Shown: in pieces, positions 14,297 to 20,372 of the stretch | Position numbering within the stretch: position 1 is the first letter of the stretch | Layout: each line of letters starts with the position of its first letter | DNA from: Thermoplasmata archaeon | GTDB lineage: Archaea > Thermoplasmatota > Thermoplasmata > Lutacidiplasmatales > UBA184 | Assembly (NCBI GenBank): GCA_030038885.1 | Contig: JASHQY010000014.1 | Span: forward strand, 1 to 24,894 | Length of the DNA: 24,894 nucleotides | Direction of reading: 5' to 3' | Made by a program: the position numbers and the translations under genes | The notes under the pieces: generated by a model | Database searches by the model: none | What the model was told of the DNA's origin: nothing | Seen by the model: only the letters and a program-made list of their open reading frames with translations

Positions 14297-15207
14297 GAGG
14301 GGGGCGGGAGCCGCTCGAGATCCTCCAGCGCCTGCGCGATCGCCTCGCGCGCCCGGCCCGCGGCCTCGGGACCCATCGGATGGGTCGAGTACCGCGCCTC
14401 CTCGAACAGGCGCGTCAGCGTCTCGGCCGCGGACGCCCGGATCCCGAGCCGAACGAGATGGAGGACCCGGATCTCCTCGGGCGTGTCGACGTCGACCCCG
14501 CCGACGATCGGGGCGACCCGCGCGAGCACGGTGCCGTAGAGCGCGATCACGACGTCGCGGGGTCCCGACCCCTGCTCGAGCGCCCGCGCCGCGGTGACGA
14601 GCGCCGCGTGCATCTCCTCGACCTCGGCCGGGCGGGGCGCCCGGGACCGGCCGTCGTGCTCCCGGTGCTTCCAGGCGCCGAGGGCCCGCGGGACCGCGAC
14701 CGCCCCGACCACGAGCGCGACCGCGGCGACCACGGCGAAGAGCGTCCACGCGGGGGCGTGCAGGTTCACGAGCGTGCCGCCGGGACCGATCAGACCGCCG
14801 CTGCCGTTCGACGGGGGCGACGAGCCCCCGCCGCCGGTCGTGGTGTTGCCGCCGCCGCCGAGCAGGAAGCCGCCGCCGGCACCGCCGACCACCTGCAGCA
14901 CGACGACGAACAGCACGCCGACCAGGAGGATCAGGAGGGTCGTCACGACCATCCGCCCGCCGATCGCGGCCGTCGAGGCGCCGAGCCGGATCCAGAGGAG
15001 GACGCCGACGACCGCCCCGAACACGGCGAGGAACGCGGCCTCGAGCCCCCAGACCGGGATGATCACCTCGGAGTCGGGGCCCGAATGGAAGGCGGGCGCC
15101 GTCGCGGCCCCCGCGATCAGGCTCGCCGCGGCCCCGATCGCGAGCGCGACGAGGAGGACCACCACCAGCACCGGGGACACGCGCGGGGAGGCAGCGGCAG
15201 CGGTCAT
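14293..15207 (-). CDS. DUF4129-type membrane protein
   Basis: A 304-residue membrane protein that leads the operon. Four helices are visible (about 12-33, 53-73, 86-107, 153-173). Between the third and fourth lies a Gly/Ser/Asn-rich external loop with N-x-S/T sites (NTT, NGS). The cytoplasmic C-terminal domain (about 195-300) has the DUF4129 signature: DTPEEIRVLHLVR, then LTRLFEEARYSTHPMGPEAAGRAREAI. DUF4129 domains usually accompany transglutaminase-like, DUF58 and MoxR genes; no transglutaminase is found here. The ATG at 15207 has GGAGG about 6 bases upstream, and a box-spaced ATG of a four-codon mini-ORF overlaps it. Family call rests on the C-terminal motif, so it is fairly but not fully secure. 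Confidence 0.8.
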   Translation of the reverse strand: MTAAAASPRVSPVLVVVLLVALAIGAAASLIAGAATAPAFHSGPDSEVIIPVWGLEAAFLAVFGAVVGVLLWIRLGASTAAIGGRMVVTTLLILLVGVLFVVVLQVVGGAGGGFLLGGGGNTTTGGGGSSPPSNGSGGLIGPGGTLVNLHAPAWTLFAVVAAVALVVGAVAVPRALGAWKHREHDGRSRAPRPAEVEEMHAALVTAARALEQGSGPRDVVIALYGTVLARVAPIVGGVDVDTPEEIRVLHLVRLGIRASAAETLTRLFEEARYSTHPMGPEAAGRAREAIAQALEDLERLPPPS

Positions 15208-15218
15208 CGGCCCTCCAT
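15204..15218 (-). other. Possible leaderless mini-ORF (MEGR) overlapping the DUF4129 start
   Basis: On the minus strand ATG-GAG-GGC-CGA-TGA runs from 15218 to 15204. Its ATG is 21 bases after the CTTATC box, near the spacing of leaderless starts here, and its TGA overlaps the main ATG as ATGA. The GGAGG ribosome-binding site lies inside it. It could couple translation of the operon to a leaderless start, or be chance. Confidence 0.3.
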
Positions 15219-15225
15219 CGTGATA

Positions 15226-15242
15226 ATCGGGGAAACCCCGAT
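15226..15242. promoter_or_regulatory. Perfect 7-bp inverted repeat beside the DUF4129 operon promoter
   Basis: ATCGGGG-AAA-CCCCGAT, abutting and partly covering the CTTATC box (15240-15245). The position is right for an operator covering the TATA or transcription start; a regulator is not known. Confidence 0.4.
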
Positions 15243-15245
15243 AAG
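15240..15245 (-). promoter_or_regulatory. TATA-like box for the DUF4129-DUF58 operon
   Basis: CTTATC on the minus strand, 32 bases before the DUF4129 ATG and 21 before the mini-ORF ATG. No other box is present in the 49-base spacer to the acetyltransferase gene. Confidence 0.5.
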
Positions 15246-15256
15246 GCTATCCGGGG

Positions 15257-16162
15257 CTATCCGCCCGAGGGCGGCCCGGCCCCGGGGGGCGCGGGCGGCG
15301 CGCGCGACAGGAGGTAGAAGCTCCGTCGCTCGTGTTCGGTCGAGATCACCGCGAAATCGTCGACGACGTAGCCGAGGTCGGCCGCCGCCCGGAACGCATC
15401 CCGGCTCGCGTGCCTCCAGCGCCGGAGCGACTTCGGCTCGTGCTGCCGCACGAGGTCGAGGTCGAACGGGATCTCGAGGTGCGCCTCGGCCCCGGTGGGC
15501 TCGGCGACCGCGCGCGGCACCCGGATCCCGCTCTCGCCGGGCTCGGTCTCCACGATCGCCGTCGAGCGCTCCCACCGCTGCCGCGCGGCCTCGGGGGAGG
15601 CCGGCGGACCGGCCATCCGCGCCTCGACCGCCGGCGACGCGATCGACCACACCGCGCGCATCCGGTCGGTCTCGATCCCCAGGTTCAGCGCGTCGGCGAG
15701 CTGGCCGTAGTAGTGCGGGTAGTACCGGTCCGGCCGGGCCCCGAGCTGGTGCACCTCGAGCCAGGCGGTCCGGCTCTGGAGCGGGTCGAACGCCCACCGG
15801 ATCTCGGCGAGGCCGAGCTTCAGCACCTCGTCCCGCTGGAACGACTTCAGCTGGAATCCCAGACGATGGTTCCGGTACTCGGGTCGGACCGCGGTCAGGT
15901 GGGAGTAGTGGTAGAGGGTCGTCCCGTCCCATCCGATCAGCGACGCCGCGAACCCCGCGAGGTAGATGTCGGCGAATGCCCCGAGGACCAGTCCGCCGTT
16001 GTCCTGGAGCGCGCGCAGGAGGGGGACGGGGAGCGGGGGACTGGTCGCGTCCGGCCCGTAGAGCGCCCGCTCGACCTCCTCGACCTGGCGGAACTCCTCG
16101 GGCTTCTCGAGGCGTCGGAACCGGAAGGCCTCCGACCGCCCGTTCGATCGCGGACCGGCCAC
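15257..16162 (-). CDS. Predicted GNAT-superfamily acetyltransferase (COG3375-like)
   Basis: A 301-residue cytosolic protein. The N-terminal half has a GNAT fold: ALQDNGGLVLGAFADIYLAGFAASLIGW strands, then the acetyl-CoA loop region HLTAVRPEYRNHRLGFQLKSFQRDEVLKLG, in which R/Q-x-x-G-x-G/A is represented as RNHRLGFQLK. The following WAFDPLQSRTAWLEVHQLGARPDRYYPHYYGQL is, in my memory, diagnostic of the COG3375 group, which has a long extra C-terminal domain like the one here (about 170-300). The acceptor is unknown. The GTG at 16162 has a TTAAGT box ending 24 bases upstream. The C-terminus is a low-complexity PPAPPGAGPPSGG tail. Family assignment is good, substrate not predictable. Confidence 0.8.
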   Translation of the reverse strand: MAGPRSNGRSEAFRFRRLEKPEEFRQVEEVERALYGPDATSPPLPVPLLRALQDNGGLVLGAFADIYLAGFAASLIGWDGTTLYHYSHLTAVRPEYRNHRLGFQLKSFQRDEVLKLGLAEIRWAFDPLQSRTAWLEVHQLGARPDRYYPHYYGQLADALNLGIETDRMRAVWSIASPAVEARMAGPPASPEAARQRWERSTAIVETEPGESGIRVPRAVAEPTGAEAHLEIPFDLDLVRQHEPKSLRRWRHASRDAFRAAADLGYVVDDFAVISTEHERRSFYLLSRAPPAPPGAGPPSGG

Positions 16163-16186
16163 GCCGGCGAGGACCGGCGGCGCGCT

Positions 16187-16192
16187 ACTTAA
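16187..16192 (-). promoter_or_regulatory. TATA-like box for the acetyltransferase gene
   Basis: TTAAGT on the minus strand, ending 24 bases before the GTG at 16162; leaderless spacing. Confidence 0.5.
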
Positions 16193-16208
16193 CCCGGACG
16201 CGCGGGGC

Positions 16209-16634
16209 CTACCGGCGCACGCGGAGCTCGACCCGCTTCGTCTCGTAGCGGACCTCGTCCGTAGGCGTCAGCTCCCAGAGGAGCTCCTCGATCTCGGGGA
16301 TGTTGCGGAGGAACTCGGCCTTGCTCTTCGTGAGCATGAGGTGCTCGAACTTCCGGCGGGCGACGTAGTACGACCCGGCGAGGTACGCCCCCGCGATCAC
16401 GACGATCGGTCCGACGACCACGAACACGAGGTTGTAGTTCGCGGTCGGCGTGCTGGTGGCGGTGTTGATCGCCGAGAACGGCCAGGAGTTCGCGAGCGGC
16501 GTGAAGAACCCGAGCGCGAGCACCGTGAGCAGGAGCCCGACCGCGAGCACGAAATCCGAGATCCACGCGCGGTAGGCCCGGGCCCCGCGGCGCAAGCGAC
16601 GGCCGAGCGGGGTCGGCCCCGCCGAGGACGACAT
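16209..16634 (-). CDS. Unrecognised two-helix membrane protein
   Basis: A 141-residue protein that I cannot assign. A basic N-terminus (GRRLRRGARAYRAW) precedes helix 1 (about 26-45), a short external loop rich in Thr/Ser/Asn (50-67), helix 2 (about 68-90) and a charged cytoplasmic tail with KFEHLMLTKSKAEFLRNIPEIEELLWELTP, which looks like an amphipathic helix. The N-in orientation is suggested by the positive charges at both ends. The ATG at 16634 follows a CTTAAG box by 23 bases, so it is a single leaderless gene. It may belong to a Thermoplasmata-restricted family, but that needs a search. Confidence 0.75.
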   Translation of the reverse strand: MSSSAGPTPLGRRLRRGARAYRAWISDFVLAVGLLLTVLALGFFTPLANSWPFSAINTATSTPTANYNLVFVVVGPIVVIAGAYLAGSYYVARRKFEHLMLTKSKAEFLRNIPEIEELLWELTPTDEVRYETKRVELRVRR

Positions 16635-16657
16635 CCGGACCGCGGGAGGCCGCTCGG

Positions 16658-16663
16658 CTTAAG
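16658..16663 (-). promoter_or_regulatory. CTTAAG TATA-like box for the two-helix membrane protein
   Basis: Palindromic CTTAAG 23 bases before the ATG at 16634. It lies just outside the stop codon (16667-16669) of the upstream membrane protein gene on the same strand. Confidence 0.5.
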
Positions 16664-16666
16664 AAA

Positions 16667-17467
16667 CTACTCTAGACGGTCGTCCCCGCCCGGGTCCGCC
16701 CGGTGGTCCGTGCGCCCGTACGCGGGCGGGACCGCCCGGGCGGGAGGCGCCGCGCCCGCGCTGGGTGGCGGGATCGTCTCGAGCATCGGCCGCAACCGGT
16801 GGTAGACGAGCAGCCCGCCGGCCAGCGCGACGAGGACCGCGGCGTACGCGACCGTCTCGGCCTCGGCCGAGCCCAGGCCCGAGAGCGAGCCGACGCCGAG
16901 CACGAAGAACCCGAACGCGCCGAAGATCGCCCCGGGGAGCGGCCCCCCGCCCTTGCGGCCGGCGGGCTCCGACGGGGGCAGCGAGAGGAGCGCTCCGGCG
17001 ACCTCGAGCATCAGGATCGCGATCGACTCGACCAGGACGAGGACGATCCCGTGCCAGGTGAGGACCGGCCCGGCGAGGTACTGCGCGACGATCGCGAGCG
17101 AGAAGATGCCGGCGATGCCGGCGCGGTAGCCGAGTGCGTAGAACGGGCCCGAGTCCCCGACGCCCCAGTAGTGCGAGCGGAGGAGCGCCCACTGCGCGAG
17201 CTCGGTCCCCCCGACGAGGGCGGCGAGGAAGATCGCGGCGCCCGGGAGCGCGGCGTTCGACATCGACGAGAGGAACAGGAGGAACGCGACCGCGAGCGGG
17301 ATCCCGACGAAGAGCCCGGCGGTGTAGCCGAACACCTCCCGCCGCTCGTCGAACCGGGTCTCGGAGACCTGGGGGGTCGCGAACCGCCCGATCTCCCCGT
17401 AGACGAACCCCCCCGAGATCAGCACGCCGACGAGCGCCCCGAGCGAGAGACCGAGATCGACGACCAT
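16667..17467 (-). CDS. Unrecognised seven-helix membrane protein, co-transcribed with trmI
   Basis: A 266-residue integral membrane protein with about seven hydrophobic segments (5-22, 47-67, 72-93, 114-132, 138-161, 178-195, 205-222). A charged loop with FDERREVFGYTAG lies between helices 1 and 2, and the C-terminus (about 235-266) is Pro/Arg/Asp-rich and disordered. Residues HYWGVGDSGPFYALGYRAG form a conserved-looking loop between helices 3 and 4. No family is recognised and no transporter or enzyme motif is seen. The ATG begins two bases after the trmI stop, so it is translated as part of that operon, though a link to tRNA modification is not evident. Confidence 0.8.
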   Translation of the reverse strand: MVVDLGLSLGALVGVLISGGFVYGEIGRFATPQVSETRFDERREVFGYTAGLFVGIPLAVAFLLFLSSMSNAALPGAAIFLAALVGGTELAQWALLRSHYWGVGDSGPFYALGYRAGIAGIFSLAIVAQYLAGPVLTWHGIVLVLVESIAILMLEVAGALLSLPPSEPAGRKGGGPLPGAIFGAFGFFVLGVGSLSGLGSAEAETVAYAAVLVALAGGLLVYHRLRPMLETIPPPSAGAAPPARAVPPAYGRTDHRADPGGDDRLE

Positions 17468-17469
17468 GG

Positions 17470-18258
17470 TCAGTCGATCCGGCGGCCCGCGGCGAGGAAG
17501 CCCGTGTGACCGAGCATCTCGAACGACGGCCGGGTCCCTCCGTCCCCGACGTGGAGCGCGCGCTCCCAGACCTCGAGCGCCCGGACCTCGTCAAAGCCCG
17601 CCGCGCGCAGCGCCTGCACCGTGCGCTCGAGCTGGTTGTACGTCGGGGTGTACGTCGCGACGTGGCCGCCCGGGACGAGGGCCGCGCGGGCCGAGTCGAG
17701 GACCGCCCACGGCTCGGGAAGGTCGAGCACGACGCTCGTCACGCCGCTCACGTCGATCCCGTCCCGCGCGACATCGCGTTCGCGGAACGCCACCCGGGCC
17801 GCGAGGCCGGCCCGCGCCACGTTCGCCCGCGCCGCGTCCAGGAAGTCCCGGCGCCGGTCGAACGTCGTCACGCGTCCGTGCGGGCCGACCGCGAACGCGA
17901 GCGCGATCGTGAGGGCGCCGCTGCCCGCACCGGCCTCGGCGACGCGGCCCCCCGGGGCGACCCCGCCGAGGAACATCAGTTCGAGCGCGTCCTTCGGGGT
18001 CACGATCTGGGCGCCCCGACGGACCCCGCCGAGGAGGTCCGCGAGGGAGGGCCGCACGATCCGGTAGCGGGTCCCGAGCCATTCGACCGCCGCGCCGGGC
18101 GGCGCCCCGATCTGGGCGCCGAGGTCGATCGCCGCGTCCTCGCCCACGCGGACCGGACCGTGGGCGAGCGGGACGAGGACCGTGGGCCGCCCGCGCGCTT
18201 TGAGCGCGACGGTCTCGCCCTCCTCCCAGCGGTCCTCGCGGGCGCCGTCCACGGTCAT
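17470..18258 (-). CDS. trmI: tRNA (adenine-N1)-methyltransferase TrmI
   Basis: SAM-dependent enzyme that methylates A57/A58 in the T-loop of tRNA in archaea. The 262 residues, close to the usual archaeal length, have a small beta-rich N-terminal domain (1-75), the linker GAQIVTPKDALELMF (82-96), SAM motif I VAEAGAGSGALTIALA (107-121), FDRRRDFLDAA (motif II region), the catalytic-loop VVLDLPEPWAVLD and the YTPTYNQLERTV segment. These are characteristic of TrmI/Gcd14. The ATG at 18258 was chosen over upstream in-frame extensions because a TTATTA box ends 27 bases before it and the family starts here. tRNA-Gly(GCC), a possible substrate, lies 234 bases away on the other strand. Confidence 0.93.
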   Translation of the reverse strand: MTVDGAREDRWEEGETVALKARGRPTVLVPLAHGPVRVGEDAAIDLGAQIGAPPGAAVEWLGTRYRIVRPSLADLLGGVRRGAQIVTPKDALELMFLGGVAPGGRVAEAGAGSGALTIALAFAVGPHGRVTTFDRRRDFLDAARANVARAGLAARVAFRERDVARDGIDVSGVTSVVLDLPEPWAVLDSARAALVPGGHVATYTPTYNQLERTVQALRAAGFDEVRALEVWERALHVGDGGTRPSFEMLGHTGFLAAGRRID

Positions 18259-18285
18259 CCGGACCGCTCCACGGGAGACGCTCGG

Positions 18286-18291
18286 TAATAA
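18286..18291 (-). promoter_or_regulatory. TATA-like box for trmI
   Basis: TTATTA on the minus strand, 27 bases before the trmI ATG. Confidence 0.5.
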
Positions 18292-18392
18292 CCCGTCGGC
18301 CCGGTCGGCCGACGCGGCCGGCCGTGGGGCGCCGGCACGACGGGCCGTGCGCGGGATTCCCCGGGGACCCGCCGCCCGAGGGGAGGGTGGCA

Positions 18393-18399
18393 TTTTAAA
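18393..18399 (+). promoter_or_regulatory. TTTTAAA box, candidate promoter for tRNA-Gly or a small RNA
   Basis: This is the most AT-rich element in the 234-base spacer between trmI and the tRNA. A transcript starting about 25 bases on would begin near 18424 and carry about 69 bases before the tRNA, which is long for a tRNA leader. The perfect palindrome CGTTCGAACG lies at 18429-18438. Confidence 0.45.
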
Positions 18400-18492
18400 C
18401 TCGGAGCGGTGCTCGGGGTCTCCCGGGCCGTTCGAACGCGGGGCCCGCGACCGAGGGTCCGACGATCGAGGGTTCGGAACGGATTTCACCGT

Positions 18493-18566
18493 GCGGGCAT
18501 AGTGTAGTCTGGTCATCACATAGGCTTGCCAAGCCTATAACCCGGGTTCAAATCCCGGTGCCCGCA
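18493..18566 (+). tRNA. tRNA-Gly (anticodon GCC)
   Basis: A 74-base cloverleaf: acceptor stem GCGGGCA with TGCCCGC (18559-18565) and discriminator A at 18566, a D-arm with GTG/CAC, an anticodon stem TAGGC/GCCTA closing the loop TTGCCAA with anticodon GCC, and a T-arm CCGGG/CCCGG around TTCAAAT. No intron is present and CCA is not encoded (ATC follows), so CCA must be added by nucleotidyltransferase. The nearest TATA-like box is 93 bases upstream. Confidence 0.97.
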
Positions 18567-18636
18567 TCCCGACCCTCGGCACCGCGGGGCGTCCGGATCG
18601 CCGAACCACGAGGACCGCGCCCGGAGGCGATCGCCG

Positions 18637-18644
18637 AAACGTTT
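18637..18644 (+). promoter_or_regulatory. TATA-like box for the alpha/beta hydrolase
   Basis: AAACGTTT ends 25 bases before the ATG at 18670, which favours that ATG over the in-frame start 27 bases upstream. Confidence 0.45.
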
Positions 18645-18669
18645 GAGAGGAGGGAGTGATACCCCGCCG

Positions 18670-19542
18670 ATGGCTCGCGTCCGACACGTTCGCGTCTCTC
18701 GGGGGCGCTACTTCGAGTACGTCTCGCAGGGCACGGGGCCGGCGACGCTGCTCGTCCACCCGGGGGGTCCCGGGCTCACGTACCACTACCTGCGGGGTCT
18801 GCTCCACCTCGCGAACGCCCACCTCCGCGTCGTCCTGTTCAATCCGCGGGGGGTCGGGCACAGCTGGGCCCCGCGATCGCCGCGCGAGTACACGCTCGAG
18901 GCGATGGCCGAGGACGTGGATGCGATCCGTCGCGCGCTCCACATCTCGGAGCTGCACCTGCTGGGCTACTCGGCGGGCGGGTTCGTCGCGCTCGAGTACG
19001 CCCACCGATACCAACGCCACCTCACCTCGCTCATCCTCTGCGGCACGGCCGGCAGCGCCGAGGAGCTGCGCCAGTCGAACCGGATGGCGCTCGCGGTCGC
19101 CGCGCCCCGCCGCCGGCAGCGCGTGCGCGAGCTGACCCGGTTGAAGGCGTTCGACTCGCCGGAGTACCAGCGCCTGGTCGAGGAGATCTTCGGGCCGTTC
19201 CAGACCCGGTTCTTCCGGGGAACGTCGCGGGACTGGAAGGCGACGAAGCTGAACCCTTCGGTCTACCGCGCGATGGTGACCCGCTCCGGGGACGAGTTCG
19301 CCGTGGACGGGACCCTCGCGAAATGGGACGGCCGGCGCTACTACTCGAAGATCGAGGTCCCGACCCTGGTCGTGGTCGGGCGCTACGATTTCTTCCTGAC
19401 CCCCTCGGTCGAGATGTCGGAGCGGATCGAACCCGCGCACCTTCGGGTGCTGCAACGGAGCAGCCATCGGGCGATCCTCGAGCAGCCGAAGGAGTTCCTC
19501 GGCACGATCCGCGAGTTCCTCGAGGACGTCACCGGCGGGTGA
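18670..19542 (+). CDS. Alpha/beta hydrolase (proline iminopeptidase-like)
   Basis: A 290-residue alpha/beta-hydrolase fold protein. The oxyanion-hole motif HPGGPG (30-35) is a small variant of the HGGPG of prolyl aminopeptidases. The nucleophile elbow is GYSAGG with Ser101, and the acid and base are Asp240 (GRYDFF) and His266 (SSHRAI), so the triad is complete. The middle region (about 130-210) forms a helical cap. Proline iminopeptidase, or a related peptidase or esterase, is the likely activity, with substrate unknown; no signal peptide is seen. The start at 18670 is set by the AAACGTTT box and by the beginning of the fold. It is divergent from trmI and followed by an ABC exporter with its own box. 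Confidence 0.88.
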   Translation: MARVRHVRVSRGRYFEYVSQGTGPATLLVHPGGPGLTYHYLRGLLHLANAHLRVVLFNPRGVGHSWAPRSPREYTLEAMAEDVDAIRRALHISELHLLGYSAGGFVALEYAHRYQRHLTSLILCGTAGSAEELRQSNRMALAVAAPRRRQRVRELTRLKAFDSPEYQRLVEEIFGPFQTRFFRGTSRDWKATKLNPSVYRAMVTRSGDEFAVDGTLAKWDGRRYYSKIEVPTLVVVGRYDFFLTPSVEMSERIEPAHLRVLQRSSHRAILEQPKEFLGTIREFLEDVTGG

Positions 19543-19635
19543 CCTCCGCTCGGGAAGGGACGCCGTCGCCGCCCGCGCGGGGCCGAGGTCCCGCCGGTCG
19601 AGGGTACGGGTGATCGGTGGTCCCCTCGCGACGGA

Positions 19636-19641
19636 CTTAAG
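19636..19641 (+). promoter_or_regulatory. CTTAAG TATA-like box for the ABC exporter operon
   Basis: CTTAAG ends 22 bases before GTG 19664, so it decides that start over the earlier in-frame GTG at 19652, which would lie upstream of the expected transcription start. Confidence 0.55.
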
Positions 19642-19663
19642 CCGAGCCGCTGTGCGCATCCCC

Positions 19664-20362
19664 GTGCAGCACGGCGCCCCCCCGCCGGGCGAACCGGTCG
19701 TCGTCGGCGAGGACGTCTGGAAGATCTACGGGAGGGGGGACACCGAGGTCCGCGCGCTCGCGGGCATCTCGCTGTCGATCCGTCGCGGCGAGGTCGTGGC
19801 CGTGATGGGACCCTCCGGGTGCGGCAAGACGACGTTCCTGAACTGCTTCTCGGGGCTCGACGACATCAGCCGGGGCCGCATCGAGATCGAGGGGGTCGAG
19901 CTCCAGGGCCTCCCGGACCGTCGGAAGAGCGAGTTCCGCGCGCGCCGGATGGGCTTCGTGTTCCAGTCCTACAACCTCCTGCCGGTCCTCTCGGCGGCGG
20001 AGAACGTCGAGCTCCCGCTTCTGATCTCGGGCACGCCGGCGCGCGATGCCCGCGCGCGGGCCCTCGAAATCCTCGAGGAACTCGGACTGGGCGAGCGCAC
20101 CGGATTCCGCCCCGCGGAGCTCTCGGGGGGCCAGCAGCAGCGCGTCTCGCTCGCGCGGGCGCTGGTCGCGAACCCGGCGATCGTCTGGGCGGACGAGCCG
20201 ACGGGGAACCTCGACGCGGAGGGCACGAACGAGGTCATCGCGCTCCTGCGGGACCTCAACCGACGCTTCCGCCAGACGATGGTCGTCGTGACCCACAACC
20301 CCGACGTCGCCGCCGCCTGCGACCGAACGCTGAAGATGCACGACGGACGCCTCGTGACCTGA
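19664..20362 (+). CDS. ABC transporter ATP-binding protein (MacB/LolD type)
   Basis: Cytoplasmic ATPase of a MacB/LolD-like exporter, 232 residues. Walker A GPSGCGKTT (49-57), Q-loop in MGFVFQSYNLLPVLSAAENVELPL, signature LSGGQQQRVSLARAL, Walker B with IVWADEPTGNLD and the H-loop VVVTHNPDVA are all in place. The YNLLPVLSAAENVELP segment is diagnostic for the class paired with FtsX-type permeases, which lies 10 bases downstream. Such systems act as mechanotransmission machines or export lipoproteins, peptides or toxins; the cargo here is unknown. The GTG at 19664 was chosen from the CTTAAG box position; an upstream extension to 19610 is less likely. Confidence 0.94.
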   Translation: MQHGAPPPGEPVVVGEDVWKIYGRGDTEVRALAGISLSIRRGEVVAVMGPSGCGKTTFLNCFSGLDDISRGRIEIEGVELQGLPDRRKSEFRARRMGFVFQSYNLLPVLSAAENVELPLLISGTPARDARARALEILEELGLGERTGFRPAELSGGQQQRVSLARALVANPAIVWADEPTGNLDAEGTNEVIALLRDLNRRFRQTMVVVTHNPDVAAACDRTLKMHDGRLVT

Positions 20363-20372
20363 CGGGAACCCC

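Noticed and set aside
18493..18566. Intron or encoded CCA in tRNA-Gly
   Set aside because: The anticodon loop is a normal seven bases and ATC follows the discriminator.
19610..19663. Upstream starts (19610 or 19652) for the ABC ATPase
   Set aside because: Both lie before or too close to the CTTAAG box for a leaderless start; GTG 19664 fits.
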